This document shows, piece after piece, positions 9,076-18,734 of a stretch of 64,000 nt of DNA. Where the stretch lies: assembly GCA_963677015.1 (NCBI GenBank), contig OY781533.1, positions 3,224,001 to 3,288,000 of the forward strand, given 5' to 3'. Position 1 is the first letter of the stretch, and each line of letters begins with the position of its first letter. The DNA comes from G963556115 sp963677015. GTDB taxonomy: Bacteria; Planctomycetota; SZUA-567. The notes below the pieces were generated by a model that saw only the letters and a list, made by a program, of their open reading frames with translations, did not search any database and was not told the origin of the DNA. Position numbers and translations under genes: made by a program.

Positions 9076-9753
9076 TTAATTAGAGAACTGTGCCCACCAT
9101 TCAGTCAAGTGTTTTTCTATTCTGCGCCGCGATTTAGGGAAATTCTGTTCAGAAATACTCTCGACAAGTTTTGTATGTTCCTTATACGCTGTCTGCGCAT
9201 TTTTTCTAAAAGAAAATGACATACTCCGAGATTCCCTGACGGCCTCAACCAGCAAACTGTATATTTTACCCAACACTGTATTACCACTGGCATTAACAAT
9301 TATACTATGAAATTCTTCATCCAGCTGCACCATAGCCGGAACATCTGTCCTCTCCATCGCACAGAAGAATTTCTCACAATTATCTTTTAATAATCTGATA
9401 TCGTTATCGGTTCTATTCTCACATGCGAGTTTGACGGCGAGAATTTCATTATGCAATCTAACCTCAAACAACTCCGAAAGCTGGGGTGAATGCTCTACAA
9501 ACCAATCTCTGACAATATCGATATTATCTGGGGTTAAATTCTTAATAAATGCACCACGCCCGGGAAGTATCTCCAAGTATTTCATAGTCTGCAATACCCG
9601 CAAAGCTTCCCGCACTGTCGAACGCCCAACATTGAGCATTTTCCCAATGGTCTGCTCTGGAAGAAACTTATCACCTTCTTTATATTCACCGGAAAGAATT
9701 AGTTTTTTTAACTCCTCTGCGACCTGATCCGTTACAGATTTACTTCGTATCAT
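9076..9753 (-). CDS. GntR-family regulator, FadR subfamily (FCD domain)
   Basis: A 225-residue repressor. Residues 1-70 form the GntR winged helix (EGDKFLPEQTIGKMLNVGRS, then TVREALRVLQ). Residues 85-220 form the alpha-helical FCD effector domain, which in this family binds a carboxylate ligand often through a metal held by Asp and His residues; LDEEFHSIIV is the characteristic segment. It is the promoter-proximal gene of the TRAP operon, and two near-identical inverted repeats lie 30-96 bases upstream, so it probably autoregulates the whole operon. The ligand is likely the transported acid. Confidence 0.88.
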   Translation of the reverse strand: MIRSKSVTDQVAEELKKLILSGEYKEGDKFLPEQTIGKMLNVGRSTVREALRVLQTMKYLEILPGRGAFIKNLTPDNIDIVRDWFVEHSPQLSELFEVRLHNEILAVKLACENRTDNDIRLLKDNCEKFFCAMERTDVPAMVQLDEEFHSIIVNASGNTVLGKIYSLLVEAVRESRSMSFSFRKNAQTAYKEHTKLVESISEQNFPKSRRRIEKHLTEWWAQFSN

Positions 9754-9782
9754 TTATTTCCTAACTTAACCCGGGCAGACAA

Positions 9783-9799
9783 TGTCTGCACATCAGACA
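9783..9799. promoter_or_regulatory. Candidate GntR operator 1
   Basis: TGTCTG-N5-CAGACA is a perfect inverted repeat 30 bases upstream of the gntR start. The surrounding 21 bases are repeated with two changes at 9833-9853, exactly 50 bases away. Paired sites on the same helix face ahead of an autoregulated GntR gene fit operator function. Confidence 0.6.
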
Positions 9800-9832
9800 A
9801 TTTGTAATTTCAGAATTTACTGAAGTATATAT

Positions 9833-9849
9833 TGTCAGCATATCAGACA
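9833..9849. promoter_or_regulatory. Candidate GntR operator 2
   Basis: TGTCAG-N5-CAGACA is the second copy of the inverted repeat, one base off perfect symmetry and 50 bases from operator 1 (about five helical turns). The rest of 9754-10228 is AT-rich and shows no gene. Confidence 0.6.
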
Positions 9850-10228
9850 ATTTCCCTTATGCAATTTTTTTTTGATTATTTTTTACTTTTCAATAAATGA
9901 TCAGCACTATAATTTCAGCGTTCATGCTTTATAACTGTCCACTGACAAACAATATTCAGATGGTTAAATTATTACTATTTTCAATATAGAACAAACATCA
10001 GAAATACTTTAAAACACCTATCAATAGTATAGTTACGCTAATAATCTATATTTTATAAGATTAAACGAAACTCCAGAAAGCCCTGAGTCTACTGATATTT
10101 GAAAAAAATTTATACTTAAAAAAGACACAGTCAAAAATTTTATTTTAAATATCTCAACTCAATATTAAAATTCACAACCTTTAAAATACAAATGCGTTTT
10201 AACTGAATACGACTGATTAAATTTATAT

Positions 10229-10268
10229 AATAATAGAGACCTCAGGAACACCCAAGGTCTCTATTATT
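10229..10268 (-). terminator. Terminator of the deoxyribose-type operon
   Basis: A perfect 14-bp stem (AATAATAGAGACCT and its complement) with a 12-base loop lies 60 bases beyond the deoC stop. The arms are AT-rich at the base and a weak T-rich tail follows on the minus strand. It separates this operon from the gntR promoter region. Confidence 0.75.
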
Positions 10269-10328
10269 ACATTTATTTTGATATAACTACATTAGTATTT
10301 ATAGACTCGTAAACGGCAATAAAAACTC

Positions 10329-11003
10329 TTAATAAGAGGTATTTACGGAACCGTCAGTGACCAGAGATACACCGGAGCTTGTTCCCAGGCGTGTAGCTCC
10401 AGCGTCAATCATTGCCAACGCATCGGCAATATTACGCACGCCCCCAGCAGCCTTAACTTCCAAACCGGCACTTACAGACTTACGCATCAACTCTACCGCG
10501 GCCACTGTCGCTCCAGACGTATTAACGCCGGTAGACGTCTTTACAAATTTTGCCCCGGCATTTTCAGCCAGACCGCATACCTTGACAATTTCATCATCAG
10601 TAAGCATCGCGGCCTCGATAATCACCTTGACAATAGCTTTGGGCCCTGCGGCCTGCACAACAGCCGCTATATCCGCTTCAACTCCGGCATAATCCTTCTC
10701 TTTGAGCATACCGATATTTATTACCATATCAACTTCCACAGCCCCAGCCTCTACCGCACATTCAGCTTCAAAAGCCTTTGCTTTGCTGCACATAGCTCCT
10801 AGAGGAAATCCAACCACCGAACACACCTTTACCGGAGAATCCTGCAGCAGCTCTGCACATAACGACACCCGAGAGGAATTAACACATACTGCACAGAAAT
10901 TATACTTTATCGCCTCCTGACAAAGCTTTGTAATTTGCTCTGTGGTGGCATCAACCTTGAGTAATGTGTGATCAATATACTTTGCCAAATCTTTCTTATC
11001 CAT
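10329..11003 (-). CDS. deoC: Deoxyribose-phosphate aldolase
   Basis: A 224-residue class I aldolase that splits 2-deoxyribose-5-phosphate into glyceraldehyde-3-phosphate and acetaldehyde. Typical DeoC segments are YIDHTLLKVDAT at the N-terminus, VCSVVGFPLGA, EVDMVINIGMLK, VKVIIEAAMLTDDE (proton-relay lysine region) and KFVKTSTG with the Schiff-base lysine. I start at the ATG at 11003, preceded by GGAG six bases upstream; the longer frame adds 11 residues without family resemblance. It is the last gene of the operon with the kinase, DUF4432 protein and ABC importer. Confidence 0.95.
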   Translation of the reverse strand: MDKKDLAKYIDHTLLKVDATTEQITKLCQEAIKYNFCAVCVNSSRVSLCAELLQDSPVKVCSVVGFPLGAMCSKAKAFEAECAVEAGAVEVDMVINIGMLKEKDYAGVEADIAAVVQAAGPKAIVKVIIEAAMLTDDEIVKVCGLAENAGAKFVKTSTGVNTSGATVAAVELMRKSVSAGLEVKAAGGVRNIADALAMIDAGATRLGTSSGVSLVTDGSVNTSY

Positions 11004-11164
11004 TCTAAACTCCAAATCTATTTCATTGCAAAACAACTCAAAATTACCGATTAATTAAACAATACTATTCAAACTATATCTTTAACTTTTGCATAATCTC
11101 CCCATACTCAAATCACCAGAAGCAATTCAAGATATATGCGATAAAACTTTTATATACTTTTAAC

Positions 11165-12088
11165 CTAAGACCGGCAGAATTCCTCAAACTCCTCAAGAGT
11201 AGAATACGAAATCTGAGTTCCCTTCTTCATAATTGAATTTGCCGCATACTTTCCAGCTGTCGCAAGGGCGGTATCAATATTCTTATTCTGCAGATAATAA
11301 TGCGCAAAACTGCCAATAAAAGCATCCCCGGCTCCTGTAGTATCAACCGGCGTAACCTTATACGGCGGGATCAGCTCCATTTCTTCCTTATTTACATGCA
11401 AAGCTCCACGCCCTCCCATAGTTACAATTATATCCCTTATTCCCTGCTCAACCAAAAATTTTGCTGCCTGAGTTATCTCGTCAACAGAGCTCACCGGCAT
11501 ACCGGTAATCGACTCCAGTTCTGTCTCATTAGGAACAAAGAATGTAACCTTATTGATTTCAGACAAATCAAGATCAGGCACTGCTGGTGCCGGGTTCAAC
11601 AGGGTTTCAATACCGTTACTCGCAGCAAAACCGATGGTATAATACACCACATCAAGCGGAATTTCCAGCTGCATAAGTATAAGATCGCATTTTTTCAGAT
11701 CCTCCGCCGCTGCATCAATATCACTTCTTTTCAATGAATTATTCGCCCCTTTTACAATGATAATACTATTCTCTCCGGAAGGATCCACAAATATCGGAGC
11801 CACCCCGCTGGACGTGTTAGCTACCACCTCGACATATCTACTGTCAATCCCATACCGGCTATAGTTATTTACAGTATTCTCGCCAAAGATATCATCGCCT
11901 ACCTTGGTCAGCATCATGACCTTAGAACCCAGCTTTGCTGCAGCAACCGCCTGATTTGATCCCTTTCCTCCACAGCCCAATTCAAAATTCGGCGCTTCAA
12001 TTGTCTCACCAAGCCTCGGCATACGCTCCGAATAATAAGTAATAAGGTCTACCATATTACTCCCGACAACTGCAATTCTATTTGCCAT
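11165..12088 (-). CDS. PfkB-family sugar kinase (ribokinase or deoxyribokinase)
   Basis: A 307-residue ribokinase-like kinase. The N-terminal substrate motif GCGGKGSNQAVAAAKLG (about residues 38-54) and the C-terminal anion hole with catalytic Asp, DTTGAGDAFIGSF (about 249-261), are both intact. It would phosphorylate the imported pentose at C5. Its partners DeoC and a DeoX/DUF4432-like protein point to 2-deoxyribose (a DeoK role), but sequence alone does not separate that from ribose. Its start overlaps the end of the DUF4432 gene by 11 bases. Confidence 0.88.
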   Translation of the reverse strand: MANRIAVVGSNMVDLITYYSERMPRLGETIEAPNFELGCGGKGSNQAVAAAKLGSKVMMLTKVGDDIFGENTVNNYSRYGIDSRYVEVVANTSSGVAPIFVDPSGENSIIIVKGANNSLKRSDIDAAAEDLKKCDLILMQLEIPLDVVYYTIGFAASNGIETLLNPAPAVPDLDLSEINKVTFFVPNETELESITGMPVSSVDEITQAAKFLVEQGIRDIIVTMGGRGALHVNKEEMELIPPYKVTPVDTTGAGDAFIGSFAHYYLQNKNIDTALATAGKYAANSIMKKGTQISYSTLEEFEEFCRS

Positions 12089-13157
12089 CTTTTCCTCCCA
12101 TTTCAGCTAATGACTTATCAGTTTCATTCTTGTCAAGATGCCCCAAGCACACAGAAAACTCTGCTGTCTGCTCACCTCCAAGCATACGGACATTTCCCTT
12201 CTTCAACTCCGCATTGTAACCTTCCGGTTCACAGGTACTCGGCAATACAAATGCCGCCACCTTCTGATCAGAATTATACAGCAGCCATCTCACCGCATGC
12301 GTAAAGTTATCTGCATCATACGCCACAAAAAAGCTGTCCTCTTCCTGCCTCTTTAGATAATGTACCACCTCTCCCCGCATATTTAACAGATAAAACACCT
12401 GCTCAGGATTATATTTTTCAGGATTAACCAGTTCTTCATGTGGCGTAGGATCCAAGTCAAGCTGTTCAATAAACGCCACATACTCCGGACTCGCCACCAC
12501 ATGCCCTGGGATCTCAGTCCTGACCTTTATGTTATCTGCAGTAAACGGCAACGGCTGTATTATTCTTCCACCTTCAGCAAAAGCAAAATTAATATGGCAC
12601 ATATACATTAACGGCATCGGCTGCTGTGAAAGATTTTTAACCTTCATATTCATGGTAATACTTCCGGAACCTGACTCCAGACAGACCTCAGGTGTAGCAA
12701 GGTAATGCGAACCAAATCCCATGACATACTCATACTCAGAGATAAGTTTCACCCAGGCGGCGTCCCCAGAAGAGAAGAACTCAATATATGCCCTGTCCAT
12801 TGCGGCGCAGGAAAACTCGCCATGCAGCGGATGAGTATCATCCTTTCCCGGGCATCCATTACTCAAAAGTCCGCTATGAAAAGCAAAGCAGCCGTAGGTC
12901 CCCGCAATATTCTCAGCATATTTTGGCGCAGAGAACATATTATCCATCTTAAGATCGACACCATCAAAGACCGCGTCCCAGACCATCTGCCCGTAATACG
13001 GCAGCACGACCACATACCCGCGTTCATTTTTCAGACGCAGCGCTTCTATCCCGCCGGCATAACAGAAGGCGTATATCTGTATCCTGCCCAGATCGAGCAA
13101 AAGCCTCTCCTGCTGCTGAAACATTTCCCTGTACAACTCAAATCTGCATGTATTCAT
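12078..13157 (-). CDS. DUF4432 family protein (aldose-epimerase-like fold; DeoX-like)
   Basis: A 359-residue protein of the DUF4432 family, related to galactose mutarotase folds. Visible features are a beta-rich body, a histidine-bearing HPLHGEFSC segment (the H..HG arrangement mutarotase-like proteins use), HYLATPEVCLESGS and YMCHINFAFAEGG. A member of this type is encoded with deoxyribokinase in the known deoQKPX deoxyribose operon, as I recall it. Here it overlaps the kinase gene, so a role in interconverting sugar anomers for the kinase is plausible. No catalytic function is proven for the family. Confidence 0.75.
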   Translation of the reverse strand: MNTCRFELYREMFQQQERLLLDLGRIQIYAFCYAGGIEALRLKNERGYVVVLPYYGQMVWDAVFDGVDLKMDNMFSAPKYAENIAGTYGCFAFHSGLLSNGCPGKDDTHPLHGEFSCAAMDRAYIEFFSSGDAAWVKLISEYEYVMGFGSHYLATPEVCLESGSGSITMNMKVKNLSQQPMPLMYMCHINFAFAEGGRIIQPLPFTADNIKVRTEIPGHVVASPEYVAFIEQLDLDPTPHEELVNPEKYNPEQVFYLLNMRGEVVHYLKRQEEDSFFVAYDADNFTHAVRWLLYNSDQKVAAFVLPSTCEPEGYNAELKKGNVRMLGGEQTAEFSVCLGHLDKNETDKSLAEMGGKDGK

Positions 13158-13178
13158 AATATAATTTCTTCCTGTAAA

Positions 13179-14168
13179 TCAATTTGATTTGGAACGAATT
13201 GAATTAACAACAATAACCAGCAGCAGGAATGCACCCCAGATAAAATCAATCAGATGATTACTGAAGCGCAAAATCTGAAAACCACTGGAAAGGAACATTA
13301 AAGCCACAACAGCAATTGATATCCCCAACACATTACCTTTACCTCCTGAAGGATTGGTTCCGCCCAATACAGCGATCAGAATAGCCTGCAACAGATATGA
13401 AATACCGTAATCCGACTTAGCGGCATTGGTTCTGCCTGAAAGGATAATCCCCGCAATACTGGCAAGCATACCTGTAATCATATAAGATATCAGAATCATC
13501 TTCTCGCGTTTTATCCCCGCAAAGAGTGCAGCCTTGGGATTGGTACCGATAAGCTTGAGATTTATACCCAACGTCACCCGCCGCAGAAGATATGATACCG
13601 CAATCGCAACTACCAGAAAAATCAGAAACGGCACCGGTATCCCCAGCAGCTTGCCATTACCGATACTTGCCCACACCTTGGGAAATCCTACAATCGCCGG
13701 ACCGCCGGTAAGTACCAGAGCAATACCGGTATACAACTGACCTGTGCCCATAGTAGCCAGAATGGGAATAATACTGAACCGGGTAATAAGTATGCCATTT
13801 ATACAACCGGCTACGGCACCAACCGCTACAGCCAGGCAGATTCCCAATACAACAGTAGAGTTTCCAACATCACCGGAATTTCCACCAATCTTATGAAATA
13901 ACACCCCTGCCAGAATACTCGACAGATTAGCGATACCGATAATTGAAAGATCTATTCCTCCGGTAAGCATTGCCACCATCATAGCAATAGACAGTAATGC
14001 CAGTTCAGGGAAGATATAGGTGATTGATTCAAAATTATAAATTCGAAGAAATTTATCCGGCTTCAACAAACTCATTATAACAAATATACAGCAGGTTATT
14101 ATGATAAGGCGCAAAATACCGTTATCCGCACCTTTGAATTTTCCAGAGCCTATCAGCTTATTCAACAC
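13179..14168 (-). CDS. Sugar ABC transporter permease (RbsC/LsrC-D family), second
   Basis: A 329-residue inner-membrane permease with about 8-10 hydrophobic segments. The GGIDLSIIGIANLSSILAG region near residue 65 and GGTNPSGGKGNVLGI near residue 270 are hallmark stretches of carbohydrate uptake (CUT2) permeases. It pairs with the other permease (14251-15237) as a heterodimeric channel served by the ATPase upstream. Confidence 0.9.
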   Translation of the reverse strand: MLNKLIGSGKFKGADNGILRLIIITCCIFVIMSLLKPDKFLRIYNFESITYIFPELALLSIAMMVAMLTGGIDLSIIGIANLSSILAGVLFHKIGGNSGDVGNSTVVLGICLAVAVGAVAGCINGILITRFSIIPILATMGTGQLYTGIALVLTGGPAIVGFPKVWASIGNGKLLGIPVPFLIFLVVAIAVSYLLRRVTLGINLKLIGTNPKAALFAGIKREKMILISYMITGMLASIAGIILSGRTNAAKSDYGISYLLQAILIAVLGGTNPSGGKGNVLGISIAVVALMFLSSGFQILRFSNHLIDFIWGAFLLLVIVVNSIRSKSN

Positions 14169-14250
14169 AACTCTCCTTATATAATACTTGACAATATGTA
14201 TTTTCAGTCAGAACCATTACCACAACTTACAAGTAATAGTCCCATAGTTA

Positions 14251-15237
14251 TCATCCCTTACTGCGCTTATCTCTCCAGGCGGTTATAGCGGTTGCGATTA
14301 TTATGATCAGACCAATAACTACCTTCTGCCAGGTTGTCTCCACCTTCATTATAATCAGACTATTCTTGATAATAACCAGCATGAATACCCCAAGCATGGT
14401 TCCAATAACACTGCCTTTACCGCCAAAAATACTGGTACCGCCAATTACCACCGCCGCGATAACCTCCAGATCCATGCCTACAAAATCACGGGGATTGGCC
14501 AGCCAGATCATTGATGAGTGCAGCAATCCCGCGAACCCGGCTATCGCCCCGGCCGCGCAAAATACGGTGAAGATAATAACTTTAACATTAAATCCCGCAC
14601 GCTTTGCAGACTCCTTGTCATTACCCAGCGCATACACCCCGCGCCCCAACATAGTATAATTCAGAAACAGGTGTATCAGTACAGCCAGTAAAATATAGAC
14701 CAGAATCATCGAGGTAAGTCCATACTTTGTTCCATCGGGATTGGTAATATTAATAATATTGGTTTTAGCAAAGTTTATCAGCTGCGGCGGCATCTTATTG
14801 ATATTTATCATACTTGTTCCGACCACACCCAGGATAAACCCCTTAACCATGCTGGCCGTACCCAGAGTAACAATCAACGGTATCATCTTATACTTATATA
14901 CAAAGAAACCATTCATTGTTCCGCATGCCAAACCTATGAGAATAGCTACAATAAACGGAAGAATCAGCCCCTGATAACCGGTATAAACCATCAACTTAAC
15001 TGTCAGATACATCCCGGCAACAGCAAATGCCGGAAAAGAGACATCAAAACCGCCGGCGATCATCACCAGAGTAACCCCCAAAGCCATTATTCCAATTATA
15101 ATATTACTCTTTAACAGACTGAAAATATTATCCAGACGCCAAAAAGCGGGATTGATAAAACCGATAATAAGCATTACAACTATTAAAATCAGAGCAATTA
15201 CAGTCTCAGTCTTCTTGAATAATCTTGAAATATTCAC
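14251..15237 (-). CDS. Sugar ABC transporter permease (RbsC/LsrC-D family), first
   Basis: A 328-residue permease of the CUT2 class with GGFDVSFPAFAVAGMYLTVK near residue 62 and GGTSIFGGKGSVIGTMLG near residue 267, the same two signature loops as its partner. Its ATG overlaps the ATPase stop codon by 4 bases, which indicates coupled translation. It sits 82 bases before the second permease. Confidence 0.9.
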   Translation of the reverse strand: MNISRLFKKTETVIALILIVVMLIIGFINPAFWRLDNIFSLLKSNIIIGIMALGVTLVMIAGGFDVSFPAFAVAGMYLTVKLMVYTGYQGLILPFIVAILIGLACGTMNGFFVYKYKMIPLIVTLGTASMVKGFILGVVGTSMININKMPPQLINFAKTNIINITNPDGTKYGLTSMILVYILLAVLIHLFLNYTMLGRGVYALGNDKESAKRAGFNVKVIIFTVFCAAGAIAGFAGLLHSSMIWLANPRDFVGMDLEVIAAVVIGGTSIFGGKGSVIGTMLGVFMLVIIKNSLIIMKVETTWQKVVIGLIIIIATAITAWRDKRSKG

Positions 15238-16733
15238 GCAAATCCTTTCAAAATATCACTAATGTGTTCTTCGGTAATTTCTGCAGAATCCAGTTCCTGA
15301 ACAAACGCTCCCTTATGCATCATTATTATCCGATTACAATTATGCACGAGTTCAGGAATATCGTCAGAAATCATCAGTACCCCAATATTCTGTTCCTTGA
15401 TCATATCTCTTACTTTATTATGGATCTCCGCTTTTGAACCCACATCCACTCCCACAGTCGGACCATTAAGAATAAGAAGCTTGATATCGGTAAGAAACCA
15501 CCGGGCCAGAACTACCCGCTGCTGATTTCCTCCTGATAGTTCTCCTACTATCTTATCACCGCTGGGAGTTGCTATCTGCATATTACTGATCATCCGTTCA
15601 CTCTTCCTGCGGCCTTTTCCACGATCATAACTTATGAACTTAATGAGTTTTTCATAAGTAGTTGCGAGAATATTAGTCTCAATTGACTGCGTCAGAAACA
15701 GCCCTTCCGAGAGTCTGTCTTCCGGCACATAGGCAATCCCATTATCAATTGCTTCCTGCACGGATTTGAGGTGCACCGGTTTATTATTCAGCAATATTTC
15801 ACCGCTATAATGCGGCAGCATTCCAAACAGAGTCAACGCCAGTTCAGTTCGGCCCGACCCTAAAAGCCCGGAAATTCCGACAATTTCTCCCGGCATAATT
15901 TTCATACTAAGATTCTTATAAAGCTCCGGATGAGAAATATTATTCACCTCAACAACCGGAACCGGACTGACAAGCGTATCATTATTAAAAGTAAACTTGC
16001 TGGACTTGATTACTTTACCGGTCATGTACTCAGCAATAGAGCTTTCAGTAAAATCTGAGGTTGGACCGCTGATAATATGCCGCCCATTTCTGATTACAGT
16101 CAGACGTTCACTCATCTCAAGCATCTCCCGCATCTTATGGCTCACAAAGAGAATTGCGATACCACGCGCCTGCAGACCTTTTATTACCTTGAAGAGTTCA
16201 TTTATTTCTTTGGTAGTCAATGCAGTCGTCGGCTCATCCATAATCAGCAGCTTTACATTATCCAGCAGTGCTCTGGCAATAGCCACCAGCTGTTTTCCTG
16301 AAGTAGAGAGAGTGCCAACCGGTACTGACAGATCAATATCAACATTGAGCTGCGCGATGGCATGCTCCGCTATTCTTTTGATTTTTTTCCAGTTAACAAA
16401 ATTCTTTTTATCCCGCAACTCCGAATTTATGGCTATATTTTCTGCTACCGTAAGATTATCAAATAATGAAAAATCCTGATAGATAACCTGAATACCATGC
16501 TCAATAGTCAGCAGCGGTGAGGATTCGGTTATCTTTTCATCATTTATTATTATTTCACCGCTATCAGGCTGATAAACACCTGAAATTATCTTTATAAGCG
16601 TGGACTTACCCGAGCCGTTCTCTCCGGCAAGACAGTGTATCTCACCTTTATTGATAGTCAGCGAAAGATCTTCCAACGCTTTTATTCCAGAAAAATGCTT
16701 ATTAATATTAATAAGTTTTAAAAATTCTTCCAT
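15234..16733 (-). CDS. Sugar ABC transporter ATP-binding protein (RbsA/LsrA type, two ATPase domains)
   Basis: A 499-residue cytoplasmic ATPase made of two fused nucleotide-binding domains, as usual for CUT2 importers. Domain 1 has Walker A GENGSGKST (about residue 38), a degenerate signature and LLIMDEPTTAL. Domain 2 has GLLGSGRTELAL, in which GxGRT replaces the Walker GKT as is typical of this family, then signature LSGGNQQRV and a Walker B region LLILNGPTVGVDVG. The usual DEPT of domain 2 is NGPT here, a known variation in this family's weaker site. It powers the two permeases downstream. Confidence 0.93.
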   Translation of the reverse strand: MEEFLKLININKHFSGIKALEDLSLTINKGEIHCLAGENGSGKSTLIKIISGVYQPDSGEIIINDEKITESSPLLTIEHGIQVIYQDFSLFDNLTVAENIAINSELRDKKNFVNWKKIKRIAEHAIAQLNVDIDLSVPVGTLSTSGKQLVAIARALLDNVKLLIMDEPTTALTTKEINELFKVIKGLQARGIAILFVSHKMREMLEMSERLTVIRNGRHIISGPTSDFTESSIAEYMTGKVIKSSKFTFNNDTLVSPVPVVEVNNISHPELYKNLSMKIMPGEIVGISGLLGSGRTELALTLFGMLPHYSGEILLNNKPVHLKSVQEAIDNGIAYVPEDRLSEGLFLTQSIETNILATTYEKLIKFISYDRGKGRRKSERMISNMQIATPSGDKIVGELSGGNQQRVVLARWFLTDIKLLILNGPTVGVDVGSKAEIHNKVRDMIKEQNIGVLMISDDIPELVHNCNRIIMMHKGAFVQELDSAEITEEHISDILKGFA

Positions 16734-16843
16734 TTGTACCTTTCACATACAAAGCTGTATAAAAACTATTCACTATATACAGGGCAATACAGAGGTAGAT
16801 ATCTGACAGGCAACACAGATAAAAACCGTTACCGCTATACAAT

Positions 16844-16912
16844 AATCAGGAAAACTGTCAGAGCCGCACCACAATTCACCACTGCCATCTGCTCAAAACA
16901 GCTCTCCTGATT
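16844..16912 (-). repeat. Long-range inverted repeat after the binding-protein gene
   Basis: AATCAGGA (16844-16851) is complementary to TCCTGATT (16905-16912), nested within a further ACCGTT/AACGGT pair. It lies between the binding-protein and ATPase genes, where ABC operons often carry an RNA structure that lets the binding protein be made in excess. The loop is long and the call is weak. Confidence 0.3.
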
Positions 16913-16962
16913 TATTTTCAAACGGTAATACTTATGATTCATTCTATAACGGTTTCATGCCA

Positions 16963-18003
16963 CTAAAAGTCATACTCATCCATATTATCCTTGGTGACAC
17001 CGATCCAGCCCGCACCATAAAGAAGTGTCTTATTTTCAGTAGGAGTTGTCAGATCAGTGTAACCCGGAAGGCCAAGATCAAGACCAGCTTTTATTTCAGC
17101 ATTCTTTTTATTGAGAACCATTACAGCAAGTTCATTCATAGCGTATCCGGCAGCAGCAGGATCCCAGAACTGAATATACTGTACACTGCCGTTCTTCAGG
17201 TACTCTCCGGCAACCGATACCAGCCCGGTACCTGAGAAGAATACCTTACCGGCCAGTCCACGCTCTGTAATCAGACGTCCGGCCCCGGCAGATGTTGGCA
17301 TAGGTCCGCCTACAATACCCTTAAGATCTGGGAATGCAACCATAACCTCCTTGAGCTTGTTATAATCTGTATTCGCATCATCATATGTTTCGAGTCTCTC
17401 GGTAACCAGCTTCATTTTAGGGAAGTTCTTTTTCTGATAGGCAATAGCCCCGTCAATCCATTCATTCTGTGACTTGGAAGTAAGGCTGCCCACAGTCGCA
17501 ACATACTCACCTTCACCGCCCATATCCTTACCCAGAACGGACATCAGCTGTGCTCCATAAGCAAGATTATCAAATGCCTCAATAATATAATCAGCATTCT
17601 TCAGATTTGATGATTCATGAGATATTACAACAATTCCCCGCTCACGAGCCCGCTTGAGCACCGGCTCAACGGCTTCAACCGAGAAAGGAACGATACAGAT
17701 AGCATCTACTCCCTGAGCAATAAGGTTTTCAACAATCTGCACCTGAGCTGCAGCATCCGCCTGAGTAGGCCCAACCATCCAGGTATCATGACCGGTCTCC
17801 TTGCCAAACTGTTTGACACCTTCACGCATACGGTCAAACCAGGCAATACCGTCAACCTTTACTACTGTTGCAATTGTATACTCTTTACCGGACGCATCAG
17901 CTGTAATATCTTTACGCACTTTGGACGTATCAATCTCACCGGCAAACACAACACCTGTACTAATTACACAGACCGCTAGCAATAGCATCAGAAATTTTTT
18001 CAT
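16963..18003 (-). CDS. Sugar ABC transporter periplasmic substrate-binding protein (LsrB/RhaS-like)
   Basis: A 346-residue periplasmic binding protein of the peripla_BP_4 class. A signal peptide (MKKFLMLLLAVCVISTG, then a VFAGE cleavage region) begins at the ATG at 18003, which has AGGAG upstream; an earlier in-frame start is poorer. The mature chain has KVDGIAWFDRMREGVKQF, VGPTQADAAAQVQIVENL and CIVPFSVEAVEPVLKRA, close in style to autoinducer-2/rhamnose-type binders. Context (DeoC, pentose kinase) suggests deoxyribose or another pentose rather than AI-2, since no LsrF/LsrG/LsrK set is present. Confidence 0.88.
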   Translation of the reverse strand: MKKFLMLLLAVCVISTGVVFAGEIDTSKVRKDITADASGKEYTIATVVKVDGIAWFDRMREGVKQFGKETGHDTWMVGPTQADAAAQVQIVENLIAQGVDAICIVPFSVEAVEPVLKRARERGIVVISHESSNLKNADYIIEAFDNLAYGAQLMSVLGKDMGGEGEYVATVGSLTSKSQNEWIDGAIAYQKKNFPKMKLVTERLETYDDANTDYNKLKEVMVAFPDLKGIVGGPMPTSAGAGRLITERGLAGKVFFSGTGLVSVAGEYLKNGSVQYIQFWDPAAAGYAMNELAVMVLNKKNAEIKAGLDLGLPGYTDLTTPTENKTLLYGAGWIGVTKDNMDEYDF

Positions 18004-18576
18004 AACAACTCCTTTACATGTTAAAACAATAACAAACAAACACATAAACACTTATAATTCACAACGGAAATACTCTAAAAATCCTAAAAAATTCGAATAT
18101 TGTCTTATTTCACCTTTATAATACCCAACAAAATTACCTTGGTCAAACAATTATGTTAAATTTGTAACAGAATAGTGTTTAAATTATACCAACAACAATC
18201 GCAACCCTTTTAAAAATCACCATTAACCGATTTGCAAAAAAATATTCAAAAGCCGGACAATATGTTACCCCGTAACTACAACAGCAATACTATAGGCTAC
18301 AAAAGATACTAAAATAATTCCACGTGATTACAAATAGTAGCTCACTCGCCAGCAAAACTTTAAACCCGCTTCCAGAGACAGCAAACAAACAGATAACAAG
18401 ATATATAACAATAAGTTAACACATACCAACAAAAGATAACATATATTCTGAGCCCACGGCGAAATCCCTACCAGCCACCCAAAATAATGACCACACGACA
18501 AATTATGCGTCACAACCTGCTAATTAATAAAAATCCGCTTGAAAATATTCTCCAAAATTGTAGGATATCATCAAAC

Positions 18577-18632
18577 ACTAGTATTTAATGACAAAACACA
18601 AAAGCTTAATACCGATACCAGTCAATACTAGT
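18577..18632. promoter_or_regulatory. Inverted 9-bp pair, candidate DeoR operator
   Basis: ACTAGTATT (18577-18585) and its exact complement AATACTAGT (18624-18632) are 38 bases apart in the space between the DeoR gene and the sugar operon. DeoR-family repressors often bind separated half-sites and loop DNA. No binding evidence exists from sequence alone. Confidence 0.35.
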
Positions 18633-18728
18633 CATTTTTAACTGTGTAAATAATGAATCAATAACAACAAAATGCTCGATTTTTGTTATAATTATATCTT
18701 TTTTTATGGAAGAAGCGAAAAATCATGG

Positions 18729-18734
18729 TATAAT
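18729..18734 (+). promoter_or_regulatory. Candidate extended -10 element for the DeoR gene
   Basis: TATAAT preceded by TGG (an extended -10 TGn pattern), 92 bases before the DeoR start. No good -35 box is visible. Confidence 0.3.

Noticed and set aside
16963..18003. Autoinducer-2 (Lsr) uptake system
   Set aside because: The binding protein has an LsrB-like look, but lsrF, lsrG and lsrK are missing and DeoC plus a pentose kinase are present.
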